From Methyloceanibacter sp. wino2 (GTDB lineage: Bacteria; Pseudomonadota; Alphaproteobacteria; Rhizobiales; Methyloligellaceae), in contig NZ_CP028960.1 in NCBI RefSeq assembly GCF_003071365.1, positions 1,488,001 to 1,552,000 of the forward strand: a stretch of DNA of 64,000 bases, read 5' to 3'. The first letter of the stretch is position 1. Each line of letters starts with the position of its first letter. The notes beneath the pieces were generated by a model. That model did no database searches, was not told the DNA's origin, and saw nothing but the letters and a program-made list of their open reading frames with translations. The translations under genes were made by a program, and so were the position numbers. This document shows, piece by piece, positions 16,451 to 25,235 of the stretch.

Positions 16451-16822
16451 ATGGGTTTGCGCGTTTTCTTGGCGACGGCGCTGATGCTGCTGACCTCGCT
16501 CGCCTTTGCGGAGCACGCGATCTCGCTCGACGCGGAAGGCCCGCCCACGCCGCAAGCGACAACAACCCCAACCCAGGCAACAGCGCCAAGTCCTGCCACC
16601 GCCGAGCAGGCGCCCGCTGCGGCCCCTGTGAAAGTGGCCTTCCCGTCGCAAATGAACATCACTCTCGTCCAGACCGGACGCCGCGAGGTCTGCGATACGT
16701 TCAATTTCGGCGGGGGCGATGTCCGGACGGAGTGCAGGGTCGAACCGCTGCGGGTCCGCGCCGAAAACCCCGCCTTGCGCGGGATCTGCATCACGCGGTA
16801 TGGGAATCGAACCTGCTATTGA
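16451..16822 (+). CDS. Small secreted protein of unknown function
   Basis: Unrecognised protein of 123 residues. The Sec signal peptide is MGLRVFLATALMLLTSLAFA; a Pro/Thr/Ala-rich linker (about residues 30-60) follows, then a compact C-terminal part with four Cys (REVCDTFNF, TECRVEPLRV, GICITRYGNRTCY) likely to form two disulfides. An in-frame ATG 15 nt upstream is possible, but the internal start has AAGGGG 6 nt upstream. A CtrA-type motif lies just upstream. Conserved Cys at the end suggest a small disulfide-stabilised periplasmic or surface domain. Confidence 0.7.
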   Translation: MGLRVFLATALMLLTSLAFAEHAISLDAEGPPTPQATTTPTQATAPSPATAEQAPAAAPVKVAFPSQMNITLVQTGRREVCDTFNFGGGDVRTECRVEPLRVRAENPALRGICITRYGNRTCY

Positions 16823-16874
16823 TGCTTTGAACTTCTCGTCCGCCGCCGATACTCGCCCGCTTCGCTCCTGACCG

Positions 16875-17669
16875 ATGAAAAACGTGCGCGCATTCCTGGT
16901 GCTGGCGACTTTCTTCGCCTTCACCCTGCCCTTGATGCCCCTGCAGCACCTGTTCGTCCGGTCACGATCTCGGTTCGCCCGCACCTTCCCGCATTGGTAT
17001 CACCGTCAAGTCTGCAGGATCGTCGGCGTCCGCATCAATGTGGATGGTGAGCTTGCGCGCCGGAACGGCGTGCTCGTCGTCTCGAACCACGTGTCCTGGC
17101 TCGACATCACCGTGTTGTCCGCCGTGGCGCCGGTCTCGTTCGTGGCCAAGCAGGAAGTCTCGACCTGGCCCTTCGTGAAATGGCTGGCGAAGCTGCAGCG
17201 CTCGGTCTTCGTTGACCGCGAGCGGCGCACGCAGACAAGCACGAAGGCAAACGAAATTCTCGACCGGCTCGAGGCGGGCGACCATGTGGTGTTCTTCGCC
17301 GAGGGCACATCGAGCGACGGCAATGGGGTGCTGCCCTTCCGCTCGGCGCTGTTCGCGGCGGTGAAGCCGCCCGCAAGCGACACGACGGAGTCCGACGTCT
17401 CCGTTCAGACGCTGGCGCTTGCCTATACCAAAGCTTATGGGTTGCCGCTCGGCCGGCGCGGCCGTCCGCAAGTCGCCTGGTACGGCGACATGGACATGGC
17501 CAGCCACGCTTGGCGGCTGTTGGGGCTAGGGCCCCTCGAAGCCAACATTCGGATTGGACCGCCCGTGCCGCTTGACGACTTTGCCGATCGCAAGGAACTG
17601 GCGCGCTATACGGAAGACAAGATCCGAAGCGACGTCGTCGAGCTGTTGCGCGGACGGCCCACCGAATGA
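16875..17669 (+). CDS. plsC: 1-acyl-sn-glycerol-3-phosphate acyltransferase (PlsC family)
   Basis: Inner-membrane enzyme of 264 residues that would acylate lysophosphatidic acid to phosphatidic acid in phospholipid synthesis. The N-terminal hydrophobic helix is FLVLATFFAFTLPLMPL. The HX4D motif is in VVSNHVSWLDI, and block III is FFAEGTSSDG, the PlsC form of FPEGTRS. In rhizobia a paralogue near fur is OlsA, which adds the second acyl chain of ornithine lipids; with olsB elsewhere in this window (60980), OlsA function is an alternative. Starts about 50 bp after the small secreted protein. Confidence 0.88.
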   Translation: MKNVRAFLVLATFFAFTLPLMPLQHLFVRSRSRFARTFPHWYHRQVCRIVGVRINVDGELARRNGVLVVSNHVSWLDITVLSAVAPVSFVAKQEVSTWPFVKWLAKLQRSVFVDRERRTQTSTKANEILDRLEAGDHVVFFAEGTSSDGNGVLPFRSALFAAVKPPASDTTESDVSVQTLALAYTKAYGLPLGRRGRPQVAWYGDMDMASHAWRLLGLGPLEANIRIGPPVPLDDFADRKELARYTEDKIRSDVVELLRGRPTE

Positions 17670-17679
17670 GACGGCGGCG

Positions 17680-18603
17680 CTAGATCGCGCGCCGCAGCCT
17701 GATCGTGTCCATGACGGAAGCCGGAGCGAAGGTTCCATTCGGCATCTGCCGGATGAAGCCCGCCTTGACGACGTTCATGAGCGTCATGTGCACCGTCCGG
17801 TCCGGGTTGTCGCCTTCGGCGAAGTACCCCTCGTGGATGGCGACACCGCACAAATCGTCCAAGCTCATGTTGCCGACTTCGCCAAGCTTGCGGATCAGGA
17901 AGTCCGCAAGGGGCTGGCGCTGCGCCGGGCCGCGATCTTGCTGCACCGGCTCGTACTGCCGGGGCTGCTCCTCACGGCGCGACGATTCTTGCCGCGCTGC
18001 TTCCTGACGGACGGTCTCCTGACGGGGAGCCTCTTGACGCGGCGCTTCCTGACGCGGCTCGGGTGCGCGGGCGGCAGGCCGATACGGCGCCGTCTCGACC
18101 GGACGCCGTTCCGCTGCCGGCCGCTCCATGGGAATCGGCCGCTGCGGCTGGGCTTCCGCTGTAGCGGGCTGCCGGTGGTCGTCCTCGGCGCGGGCTGCCG
18201 GGCGCGGCGCATAGCGCGGCTCGGGCTCGCGCCGGGCCGGTTCGGCCTCGGCGACCGCAGGCCTGCGATAAGGTTCGTCCTCGGGAAGGTACTCAGATTC
18301 CTCGTCCACGTAGTCGGACTCGTCATACGCTTCAGGCGCGGACGCGACCGGAGCCTGTTCGGGCGCCGGCTGGGGCTGCGTCTGACGGCGCTCCTCCGCC
18401 ACGTCCGGCGCGCTCATGATGCGCCGGTATTCGCGCTCCATGAGCATGCTGACCGCTTCGAGCTCGGCCTGAAGATCGGCGATCTTCGACTCATGCTCGC
18501 GCGTGAACAGCTCCATCCTCTTTTCGAATTGCGCTTGTGCCGCGCCGATCTGCTCCTCTAGGAAGCCAGCGCGGTCTTGTAGGTCCCCGCGAATATCACG
18601 CAT
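17680..18603 (-). CDS. Coiled-coil, Arg/Gln-repeat protein of unknown function
   Basis: Unrecognised protein of 307 residues in three parts. Residues 1-65 form a predicted coiled coil (AGFLEEQIGAAQAQFEKRMEL, AELEAVSMLMEREYRRI). Residues about 70-230 are low-complexity and rich in Arg, Glu, Pro and Gln, with near-repeats of the five-residue unit RQEAP/RQESS at about residues 187-215. Residues about 230-307 form a conserved-looking small domain (PLADFLIRKLGEVGNMSLDDLCGVAIHEGYF, MTLMNVVKAGFIRQMPNGTFAP) that resembles a winged-helix or DNA-binding module. No signal peptide, so cytoplasmic. Convergent with plsC, with only 10 bp between stops. Function unknown. Confidence 0.7.
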   Translation of the reverse strand: MRDIRGDLQDRAGFLEEQIGAAQAQFEKRMELFTREHESKIADLQAELEAVSMLMEREYRRIMSAPDVAEERRQTQPQPAPEQAPVASAPEAYDESDYVDEESEYLPEDEPYRRPAVAEAEPARREPEPRYAPRPAARAEDDHRQPATAEAQPQRPIPMERPAAERRPVETAPYRPAARAPEPRQEAPRQEAPRQETVRQEAARQESSRREEQPRQYEPVQQDRGPAQRQPLADFLIRKLGEVGNMSLDDLCGVAIHEGYFAEGDNPDRTVHMTLMNVVKAGFIRQMPNGTFAPASVMDTIRLRRAI

Positions 18604-18938
18604 CTCTTACCCCCAGAAATCACTGAACCTCAATACAACTGAAATCCGGGCAAGGGGTTCCTGCGGGCCACAACTGACCTCGCCGACCGCCGCCCGGTAC
18701 GTTACGCAGAACTCGTAAACAGGGCGCCGAACTCAGCCTCAGCATCGGCGCCAACACTCAGCATTTTACCGTTAACCGCCTGCAGAGTCTCGCACTTCCG
18801 GACCCCTGCGGTGTCACGCAACAAAGCAACGTCTCATTAACGTTAATCCGGCGGTCTCGGATCAGCCGGCCAAGACAAAACAAAGACGTGCGCTGAACAA
18901 TTGACCAAGATGTGACACCGGAGGGTGTCATTAACTTG
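18604..18938. other. Intergenic region without a recognisable gene
   Basis: About 335 bp between two minus-strand genes. It contains a 12-bp palindrome ATTAACGTTAAT at 18836-18847 and a hairpin TGACACC-ggag-GGTGTCA at 18913-18930 just after the stop of the MFS gene; the latter lacks a T-run, so it is at best a weak terminator. No convincing coding frame is seen. Confidence 0.6.
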
Positions 18939-20216
18939 TCAAGTTTGGGGTGAACCGGCGGCACGCGGCCGCTTCTCCTGCGCCGCCTCTTGGGACGGGC
19001 TCGACATTTCTGGCAAGAATGCCGCGAGCAGCCCGATGGCGGGCAGAAACGCGCAGACGTTGTAGACGAACGTGATGCTCGTCGCGTCGGCCAAGCGACC
19101 GAGAAGCGCCGCGCCAATGCCAGCGATCCCAAAAGCCAGGCCGAAAAATAGCCCGGCGACCATGCCCACCCGTCCCGGCAACAGGCTCTGGGCATAGACG
19201 ATGATCGCGGGATGCGCCGAGGCGAGGATCAAGCCGATGATCACGCTCAGGACGGCCGTCGCGAACAGGCCCACATGGGGCAGCGCCAAGGTGAAGGGCA
19301 ACACACCGAGAATGGACCACCAGATCACGCGGCGCCGTCCGATGCGGTCGCCAATGGGACCGCCGATGACCGTGCCCGCCGCGACCGCCCCCAGGAACAG
19401 GAACAGGTAGAGCTGGGCGGACTGCACCGACAGGTCAAACGTGTGCACCAGGTAGAAGATGTAGAAGCTCGCGATCGACGCCAGATAGAAGTGCTTCGAG
19501 AAGGTGAGCGTAATCAGGATCACGATCGCCTTGGCCACCTTGCGCCGGCCAAGCGCCGCGATCGCCTCACGCTCTTCGGGATGGGAGATCGGCCGGATCT
19601 TGAGCGCCTTGCCGTACCAGGCGCCGACGCCGCCCAGGATCACCATGCCCACCAACGCCACCACCGAGAACCAGGCAATGGAGCCTTGTCCGTAGGGCAG
19701 CACGATGAAGGCCGCGAGCAGCGGTCCCAGCGCCGTGCCGAAATTACCGCCGACCTGGAACACGGCCTGGGCGGTGCCGTGCTTACCGCCGGAAGCCAGC
19801 CGCGCGACGCGCGAGGACTCGGGGTGAAACACCGACGAGCCCATGCCGATCAGCGCGGCGGCGACCAGGACGGTGGTGTAGGTGGTCGCGTAGGCGATCA
19901 GGAGCAGTCCCGCGAGGGACGAGCCCATGCCGGCCACGAGCGAATAGGGCGTGGGGTAGCGGTCGGTGATGTAGCCGACAAAGGGCTGGAGCACCGACGC
20001 GGTTGCCTGAAACGTGAAGGTGATGAAGCCGATCTGCGCGAAGTCGAGCGCGAGCGACGTCTTCAGCATCGGGTAGATCGCCAGGATCAACGACTGAATG
20101 ATGTCGTTCAGCATGTGGCACATGCTGATCGCCGCAAGCACGGTCACGGCCATTTTCTGCGCGGGGCCGTTTGAGGCAGGCGCCGGCGCCGTCGCGATCT
20201 TCGTCTCAGTCGTCAT
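18939..20216 (-). CDS. MFS transporter, fosmidomycin resistance (Fsr) family
   Basis: Efflux-type carrier of 425 residues with 12 membrane segments. It matches Fsr of E. coli: SMCHMLNDIIQSLILAIYPMLK at the start of the membrane domain, then FQATASVLQPFVGYITDRYPTPYSL, GSSVFHPESSRVAR, and QVGGNFGTALGPLLAAFIV. Family members export fosmidomycin and other antimicrobials. Start at 20216 (MTTETK) is preferred; the frame extends 14 codons upstream without a good leader. The gene is divergent from the DUF3617 gene. Confidence 0.88.
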   Translation of the reverse strand: MTTETKIATAPAPASNGPAQKMAVTVLAAISMCHMLNDIIQSLILAIYPMLKTSLALDFAQIGFITFTFQATASVLQPFVGYITDRYPTPYSLVAGMGSSLAGLLLIAYATTYTTVLVAAALIGMGSSVFHPESSRVARLASGGKHGTAQAVFQVGGNFGTALGPLLAAFIVLPYGQGSIAWFSVVALVGMVILGGVGAWYGKALKIRPISHPEEREAIAALGRRKVAKAIVILITLTFSKHFYLASIASFYIFYLVHTFDLSVQSAQLYLFLFLGAVAAGTVIGGPIGDRIGRRRVIWWSILGVLPFTLALPHVGLFATAVLSVIIGLILASAHPAIIVYAQSLLPGRVGMVAGLFFGLAFGIAGIGAALLGRLADATSITFVYNVCAFLPAIGLLAAFLPEMSSPSQEAAQEKRPRAAGSPQT

Positions 20217-20453
20217 CCGATTCGTTCCAGTCCAAGTCCGCCCGCAGGAGTGGGGCAAACGGCCCCCTCAGTGCAAGCCCGGAGTCCGAGGGCGGTCGCA
20301 ATCCGCAGACGGGAAGTTCTTCCCTAGGATTTCCGGGATCATCGCACCTGCATTTTTGGGCACAGGCCCACGCTCCGCGCGTTGGCGGACGCCCCGATGT
20401 CTGCGACCACACGCATATCAGACACAACAAGCACCCCGGTACGGAGGTCACCC

Positions 20454-20900
20454 ATGGAATTCCCGGTACGTCAGTTCATTCTCGCAGCCGCTTTGGGCAC
20501 GGCCGCCTGTTCGCTCGCTGCCGCTGCCGACGTCGCGGCACCGCAGCGCAAGGCCGGTCTCTGGGAGATCACAACCGTGGCGCCCGTGTCCGGCATGACG
20601 ACCCGCAAGGTCTGTGTCGGTGAAAACGACGACATCATCCGGCCCGAAGGGTCGGACTGCACGGAGCCGGAACTCACCCCGCTCAACGAGGGAATCATCG
20701 TCACCGTCGAGTGCAGCAACAAGGACGGCAAACAGATCATCAGCTCCACCTTCACCGGAGACTTCGAGACGCGCTACCACGGCACGATGAAGACCACCTT
20801 CGATCCGCCGATCGGCGCCATCCGCCGCATGGGCGTGAATATCGACGGGAAGTATCTCGGCCCGGACTGTCCGGAGGAGACTGACGACGACGCCGAGTAG
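20454..20900 (+). CDS. DUF3617 family periplasmic protein
   Basis: Protein of 148 residues with a Sec signal peptide (FILAAALGTAACSLAAAADVA) and then the DUF3617 pattern: RKAGLWEITT near the N-terminus of the mature protein, a Cys-containing middle (KVCVGENDD, SDCTEPEL, VTVECSN), a DFETRYHG beta strand and a terminal LGPDCPE with a last Cys. The family is common in proteobacteria, secreted, and has no known reaction. Start supported by CGGAGG 7 nt upstream. A small inverted repeat (AGCACGC/GCGTGCT, 20899-20917) lies at the stop codon and may help end transcription. Confidence 0.85.
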   Translation: MEFPVRQFILAAALGTAACSLAAAADVAAPQRKAGLWEITTVAPVSGMTTRKVCVGENDDIIRPEGSDCTEPELTPLNEGIIVTVECSNKDGKQIISSTFTGDFETRYHGTMKTTFDPPIGAIRRMGVNIDGKYLGPDCPEETDDDAE

Positions 20901-21070
20901 CACGCAATACGCGTGCTCAGACACATTATGGCACTTTTGTTGCACCGCTAATCCCTTTACGCGCCGCGCCGACGGCGGCAATCGCCGTCCGCGACGCACC
21001 CGGCAAGACTTGAGGCCCTGCAAGGTCCGCGTTGGCAGGACGTCAGAGCCAGGAACGAGAGGGAATAGCC

Positions 21071-21985
21071 ATGGATGCGATCCTGAACGAGGAGAAGAAG
21101 TCGAAGAAGGACAAGAAGCCGAAGAAAAACGGCAAGCTGGCCAAGCACTTGTCCGATGAAGAACTCGCTGCCGCCGACCTCGCGGTCGGGGACGTGAAAG
21201 CGAAAACCCGGAAAATCAAGAACGACCTCTACGAAAAGGAACTCGCCAAGCTCCAGGTCGAGCTGGTGAAGATGCAAGAGTGGATCAAGGCTGAGAAGCT
21301 CCGCGTGGTCGTGATCTTCGAGGGCCGCGATGCAGCCGGAAAAGGCGGCGTTATCAAGCGGATAACGGAAAGCCTCAACCCGCGCCTCTGCCGTGTCGTG
21401 GCGCTCGGCACGCCGACGGAACGCGAAAAATCCTCCTGGTACTTCCAGCGCTACGTGCCGCATCTGCCGGCGGCCGGCGAAATGGTCCTGTTCGACCGCA
21501 GCTGGTACAACCGCGCCGGCGTCGAGCGCGTCATGGGTTTCTGCTCCGATACCGAGTATCAGGAGTTCCTGCGGAGTTGCCCGGAATTTGAGCGCATGCT
21601 GGTGCGTTCTGGCATCATTCTCATCAAATACTGGTTCTCCGTCAGCGATGCGGAACAGGAGCGGCGTTTCCAAAAGCGCATGACCGACCGGACCCGGAGC
21701 TGGAAGCTCAGCCCGATGGACGTGGAGTCGCGCTCGCGCTGGGTCGAGTACTCGCGCGCCAAGGACAACATGTTCGCGCATACCGATATCAAGCAGGCGC
21801 CCTGGTATGTGGTGAAGGCCGACGTGAAGAAGCTCGCCCGGCTAAATTGCATCACGCATCTGCTCAGCCAGATCGAGTACGGCGATCTGACCCCGACGCC
21901 GCCGTCGCTGCCGCCGCGGCCCAAGGGCGGCGACTACGTGCGGCCGCCGCTCGAGGATCAGACCTTCATCCCGGACTATTTCTAG
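21071..21985 (+). CDS. ppk2: Polyphosphate kinase 2 (PPK2)
   Basis: Kinase of 304 residues that phosphorylates nucleoside di- (or mono-) phosphates from polyphosphate. The Lys-rich N-terminus (EEKKSKKDKKPKK) is followed by the P-loop (Walker A) VVIFEGRDAAGKGGVIKR, then TPTEREKSSWYFQRYV, Walker B-like MVLFDRSWYNRAGVERVMGF and the lid region KRMTDRTRSWKLSP. Domain length and the RDAAGKGG motif place it in PPK2 class I, which mainly makes GTP/ATP from polyP and ADP/GDP. The start has GAGAGGGAATAGCC upstream; the frame runs 13 codons further but homologues begin near here. Together with GST and cupin genes nearby it may belong to a stress-related neighbourhood (inference). Confidence 0.92.
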   Translation: MDAILNEEKKSKKDKKPKKNGKLAKHLSDEELAAADLAVGDVKAKTRKIKNDLYEKELAKLQVELVKMQEWIKAEKLRVVVIFEGRDAAGKGGVIKRITESLNPRLCRVVALGTPTEREKSSWYFQRYVPHLPAAGEMVLFDRSWYNRAGVERVMGFCSDTEYQEFLRSCPEFERMLVRSGIILIKYWFSVSDAEQERRFQKRMTDRTRSWKLSPMDVESRSRWVEYSRAKDNMFAHTDIKQAPWYVVKADVKKLARLNCITHLLSQIEYGDLTPTPPSLPPRPKGGDYVRPPLEDQTFIPDYF

Positions 21986-21992
21986 CGAGGGC

Positions 21993-23489
21993 CTACCTCA
22001 GCTCGACACCGACGGTGTCGAGCTTCACGCCCTTGGTCTCGATCCGGAACAGCCAGGTGACGAGCGCGCCGAGCAGCGAAGTTCCGACGAGAATGTAGAG
22101 AAGCGCCTGTGTGCCGATATCGGCGAGCAGGATCGGGAAGAGAAAGGCCGTGGTACAGGCGCCGATCTTGGCGAAGGACGCGGCCAGCCCCGCGCCCTTC
22201 GCTCTGACCTTGGTCGGGAAGACTTCGCCCGCGATCAGATAGGTCTGGGCGTTCGGCCCGAGATTGGTCATGAAGTTGAACAGCATGAAGCCGGCGAAGA
22301 TCAGGACGAGCTTCAAGGGATCATCGTTGGAGAACAGCGCCGACTGCGCCGCGATGAAGAGACCGGCGGCACAGCCGACAAAGCCGACTACCTGAAGCTT
22401 GATCCGTCCGACTTTGTCGGACAGCAGCACGGCGATGGCGATACCCAACAGAAGCAGGACGTCGATCATGGCCGCGCCCTTGGCGGCGAGAAGATCGTTG
22501 TGCACCAGATCAGCGACGTTCTGCGCATGCTCGCGTTTGTGTCCCAAGGAGGCGGCGAGGATGGTCGGCGTAAAAATGCCGATACCGTAAGTGCCGAGGT
22601 CCTGAAGGAACCACGGCACCGATGCCAGCACGAGTGCACGGCGGTTCTTCTTCTTGAACAGCGCGCTATAGCCGGATTCCTTCTTTGCGGCTGCCTCGGC
22701 CTTTGCGGCCGGAAGGTTGAACCGGGGCGGATAGGGCGGATGCCGCTGCAGCAGCCGATTGAGCTCGTGCTCGGCTTTTTGATCCTGTCCCATCTCCGCA
22801 AGCCAATGGGGGCTCTCGGTGACGTAGAAGCGGCCGATGAGAACGAGCAGAGCCGGGATGAGCGCGGCGCCGTACATCCAGCGCCACGCGCCGACGTCCG
22901 GGTCGAGGCTCAAGGCGAAATAGCCAACCGCCGTGCCGGCGAGGGCCCCCGCCGCCTGGAACCCAAAGGCGCCGAGCACTAGCCGTCCGCGGATGCGCGA
23001 TGGCGTGCTCTCGGAGATCATCACATGAGCCGTCGGATAGTCGCAGCCGAGCGCAAGACCGAGACCGAACAGGCAGACGATGAACCAGACGAAGCCTGGC
23101 GACACAACGATCAGCGCGAGAAAGAGCGTGAAGAGGCCGATCTCAAAGACGAACATCGGTTTGCGTCCGAAATAATCGGACAGGGCGCCGAGCGCGCTTG
23201 CACCGACGAGAATGCCGAACAGCGTCGCCGCACCGACCATGCCGTGTTGGGCCGCCGTCAGATCCCAGTCCTTGGCGAGCAGCGGGAGCGCGACGCCGGT
23301 CATGAAGACGACCAGACCTTCGAAGAACTTGCCGGCAATGGACAGCCACCAGATCCGCCACTGCATGCCGCTCATGGGCCCGTCGGGCACGGACGTTCCG
23401 TCGGCCCAGAATGGCGTCTCGTCGATGTAGTCCTGGACGGTACGCGCGTCTCCGTCCTTGACCTTCTCCGCAATAACGGCCTGATCCAT
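21993..23489 (-). CDS. MFS transporter (sugar porter / phosphate symporter-like)
   Basis: Transporter of 498 residues with about 12 membrane segments. The loop after helix 2 has the MFS signature GALSDYFGRKPMFV, the N-terminal half has GLGLALGCDYPTAHVMISESTPSRIRGR (like sugar porter family PESPR/RGR motifs), and a cytoplasmic loop of about 75 residues divides the halves. YLIAGEVFPTKVRAKGAG in the second half corresponds to the PETKG-containing region. Substrate unknown; similarity to organic acid, aromatic or phosphate carriers is possible. Start has a GGGGGG-rich stretch 5 nt upstream. Convergent with ppk2 (7 bp between the stops). Confidence 0.87.
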   Translation of the reverse strand: MDQAVIAEKVKDGDARTVQDYIDETPFWADGTSVPDGPMSGMQWRIWWLSIAGKFFEGLVVFMTGVALPLLAKDWDLTAAQHGMVGAATLFGILVGASALGALSDYFGRKPMFVFEIGLFTLFLALIVVSPGFVWFIVCLFGLGLALGCDYPTAHVMISESTPSRIRGRLVLGAFGFQAAGALAGTAVGYFALSLDPDVGAWRWMYGAALIPALLVLIGRFYVTESPHWLAEMGQDQKAEHELNRLLQRHPPYPPRFNLPAAKAEAAAKKESGYSALFKKKNRRALVLASVPWFLQDLGTYGIGIFTPTILAASLGHKREHAQNVADLVHNDLLAAKGAAMIDVLLLLGIAIAVLLSDKVGRIKLQVVGFVGCAAGLFIAAQSALFSNDDPLKLVLIFAGFMLFNFMTNLGPNAQTYLIAGEVFPTKVRAKGAGLAASFAKIGACTTAFLFPILLADIGTQALLYILVGTSLLGALVTWLFRIETKGVKLDTVGVELR

Positions 23490-23630
23490 GACTGCCCCCC
23501 ATGGCTCGATCGCCAGGGGAGCCTAGGGCAGCAACGTTCAACTCTTGTGACAGCGGATCTGCACGATCACGCGCTCATCGAAGCCTCGACTGCGCGACAC
23601 TCTGAATGCGGACGGACTTCTATGCCGACG

Positions 23631-24356
23631 CTATGCCGTCCATTGGAGCAGTTCGCCATAGTCCGGATAGAAGCGTTCGGTGATGCGGCCGACATAGGCT
23701 TTGATATTGTCGTGACGCTCGGCCGCGGTTCGCAGCGGCGTCTCGAAAATGGGGCAGAGCGCGCCAGCGAGAAATGCGAAAGCCGTGGCATCGAGACCGC
23801 TCAGTTCCTCGCCCATCATGTAGGTCTTTTGACCGAGAAACGCCGCGGCCGCATCCAGCGAGCGCGTCCCCAGTTCGACGATCTCCGCATCGGAGTGCCG
23901 TCCAATACCTTGCCCCATGATCTGCGCCTTGAGCTGGCGGCGCGCAATGCGTGGCACGATGAGCCGCATGGGCATCGGCATGCGCTCGAAATAGACCCGC
24001 GGTCCGCGATCGAAATTGCCTTGATCCACCCAGCGCGCATGCAGGAAGGTCCAATAGGCATGATCTTCGAACATGCGCTCGAAGGCCCATGCGGTCGCGC
24101 GCTGTTCCGCATCCAGGCCCTTGTCGAAATCGATGCCGTATTTTCGTTCGATGTGACGCCTGATGAACGTCGAGTCGGCTATCACCTCCCCGTCGTCGTC
24201 GATATACGGGAGCTTGCCCTTCGGCGCCTTGTTGAAGCCGTTTGGGTCCGTGCGGTAGTCGAGACCGGCGAGTTTGAGCAGCATCTCGGCCTTGGTGACG
24301 AACGGGCTCATGTCGGGAAGGCCGAAAGCCGGGCCGAACGTGTAAAGGGTAATCAT
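23631..24356 (-). CDS. Glutathione S-transferase family protein (Fax/metaxin-like)
   Basis: Soluble GST-fold protein of 241 residues. The thioredoxin-like N-terminal part is ITLYTFGPAFGLPDMSPFVTKAEMLLKLAG with GKLPYIDDDGEVIADSTFI carrying the cis-Pro and the glutathione gamma-glutamyl-binding Asp-Ser. The all-helical C-terminal domain ends DATAFAFLAGAL...PNDYGELL-like. The overall pattern resembles the failed axon connections/metaxin subgroup rather than classic GSTs. It could act in detoxification or as a reductase; substrate not predictable. Glutathione synthase is encoded in the same window (51606). Divergent from the cupin gene. Confidence 0.87.
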   Translation of the reverse strand: MITLYTFGPAFGLPDMSPFVTKAEMLLKLAGLDYRTDPNGFNKAPKGKLPYIDDDGEVIADSTFIRRHIERKYGIDFDKGLDAEQRATAWAFERMFEDHAYWTFLHARWVDQGNFDRGPRVYFERMPMPMRLIVPRIARRQLKAQIMGQGIGRHSDAEIVELGTRSLDAAAAFLGQKTYMMGEELSGLDATAFAFLAGALCPIFETPLRTAAERHDNIKAYVGRITERFYPDYGELLQWTA

Positions 24357-24500
24357 GGCGCTCCTCCATCCTCTGGACGGGTTCCACGCTAGTCTTCCCG
24401 CTCGCCCGTGTCAGCATCGTGGCGCGGCGCCAGATGATCGGACAATCGCACTTTCCGGGCGGCGTTGCGCGGCTGCCCCGACTCGCTTACCTCAACGTCC

Positions 24501-24965
24501 ATGCCAAAGATCGACATTCCCGAATGGGCCGAAAAACCGGGCGGCATCAACGCGATCACCGGCGAGGATCATGGCCCGTATGCTGAGATCGTGCTCGGCG
24601 ATGCTGCCGGTCTCAGCCAATTCGGCGTCCGCATGGAGCGGTTGGCGCCGGGTTCGCGGTCGTCCGTGCGGCATTGGCACGAGAACGAGGACGAATTCAT
24701 CTACGTGATTTTCGGACAACTCGTGCTCGTCGAAGACTCCGAGACCGTACTCAACGCAGGCGATGCCGCGGGCTGGAGCGCCGGGACCCCGATCGCGCAT
24801 TGCCTCGAGAATCGCTCCGCTGATCCCGCGATAATCCTCATCGTCGGCACCAGGGCCTCAGAGGAAGTGGTTCACTATCCAGACCATGATGCGGTCCTGC
24901 ATCGCGATGCGACGGGAGTTCGGCTGACCACACCCGACGGATCGCCTTTCAAACGAAAGGCCTGA
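24501..24965 (+). CDS. Cupin domain protein
   Basis: Small double-stranded beta-helix protein of 154 residues. Cupin motif 1 is SVRHWHENEDEFIYVIFGQLVLVEDSETVLNAGD, giving two His and a Glu as metal ligands, and motif 2 is GTPIAHCLENRS. The N-terminus (PEWAEKPGGINAITGEDHGPY) is typical of a family of proteobacterial single-cupin proteins that may bind sugars or metal and have no assigned reaction. Start at 24501 is an ATG following a short non-coding leader; a longer frame starts at 24465 but has no supporting signal. Divergent from the GST gene. Confidence 0.85.
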   Translation: MPKIDIPEWAEKPGGINAITGEDHGPYAEIVLGDAAGLSQFGVRMERLAPGSRSSVRHWHENEDEFIYVIFGQLVLVEDSETVLNAGDAAGWSAGTPIAHCLENRSADPAIILIVGTRASEEVVHYPDHDAVLHRDATGVRLTTPDGSPFKRKA

Positions 24966-25001
24966 GCTGCCTAACGCGCCTGCGTTCGGCTGCGCGGGTT
25001 T

Positions 25002-25124
25002 CTAAGCAGCGGCGTTGCGAAACGCGAGGTCCAATGCGAACGGAACGACGACCGTGACGACAACGGACACAAGAACAGCCGTCGCGGAGGCAAAGTGGAA
25101 TGGATTGATAAAGGCCGTGTCCAT
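25002..25124 (-). CDS. Possible 40-residue membrane peptide
   Basis: A short open frame of 40 codons encodes one membrane helix (FHFASATAVLVSVVVTVVVPFALDL). It has GGGGG about 6 nt before the ATG (gatcgggggcacttc). The longer in-frame version starting at 25202 has a charged, unlikely leader. It sits between the cupin gene and the acyl-AMP ligase fusion. Coding status is uncertain; conservation would be needed. Confidence 0.35.
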   Translation of the reverse strand: MDTAFINPFHFASATAVLVSVVVTVVVPFALDLAFRNAAA

Positions 25125-25235
25125 GAAGTGCCCCCGATCATTTCGCTGTCCTGATATTTTCATCAGCATAGTCGGGGCGGACGACACACGTGTAACGGAC
25201 AAGCCTCGGCCATCGGTGCGGGACGCCGAAGCGCC

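Noticed and set aside
18836-18847. Palindrome ATTAACGTTAAT as a CtrA site
   Set aside because: The two TTAA halves are only 2 bp apart rather than the required 7.
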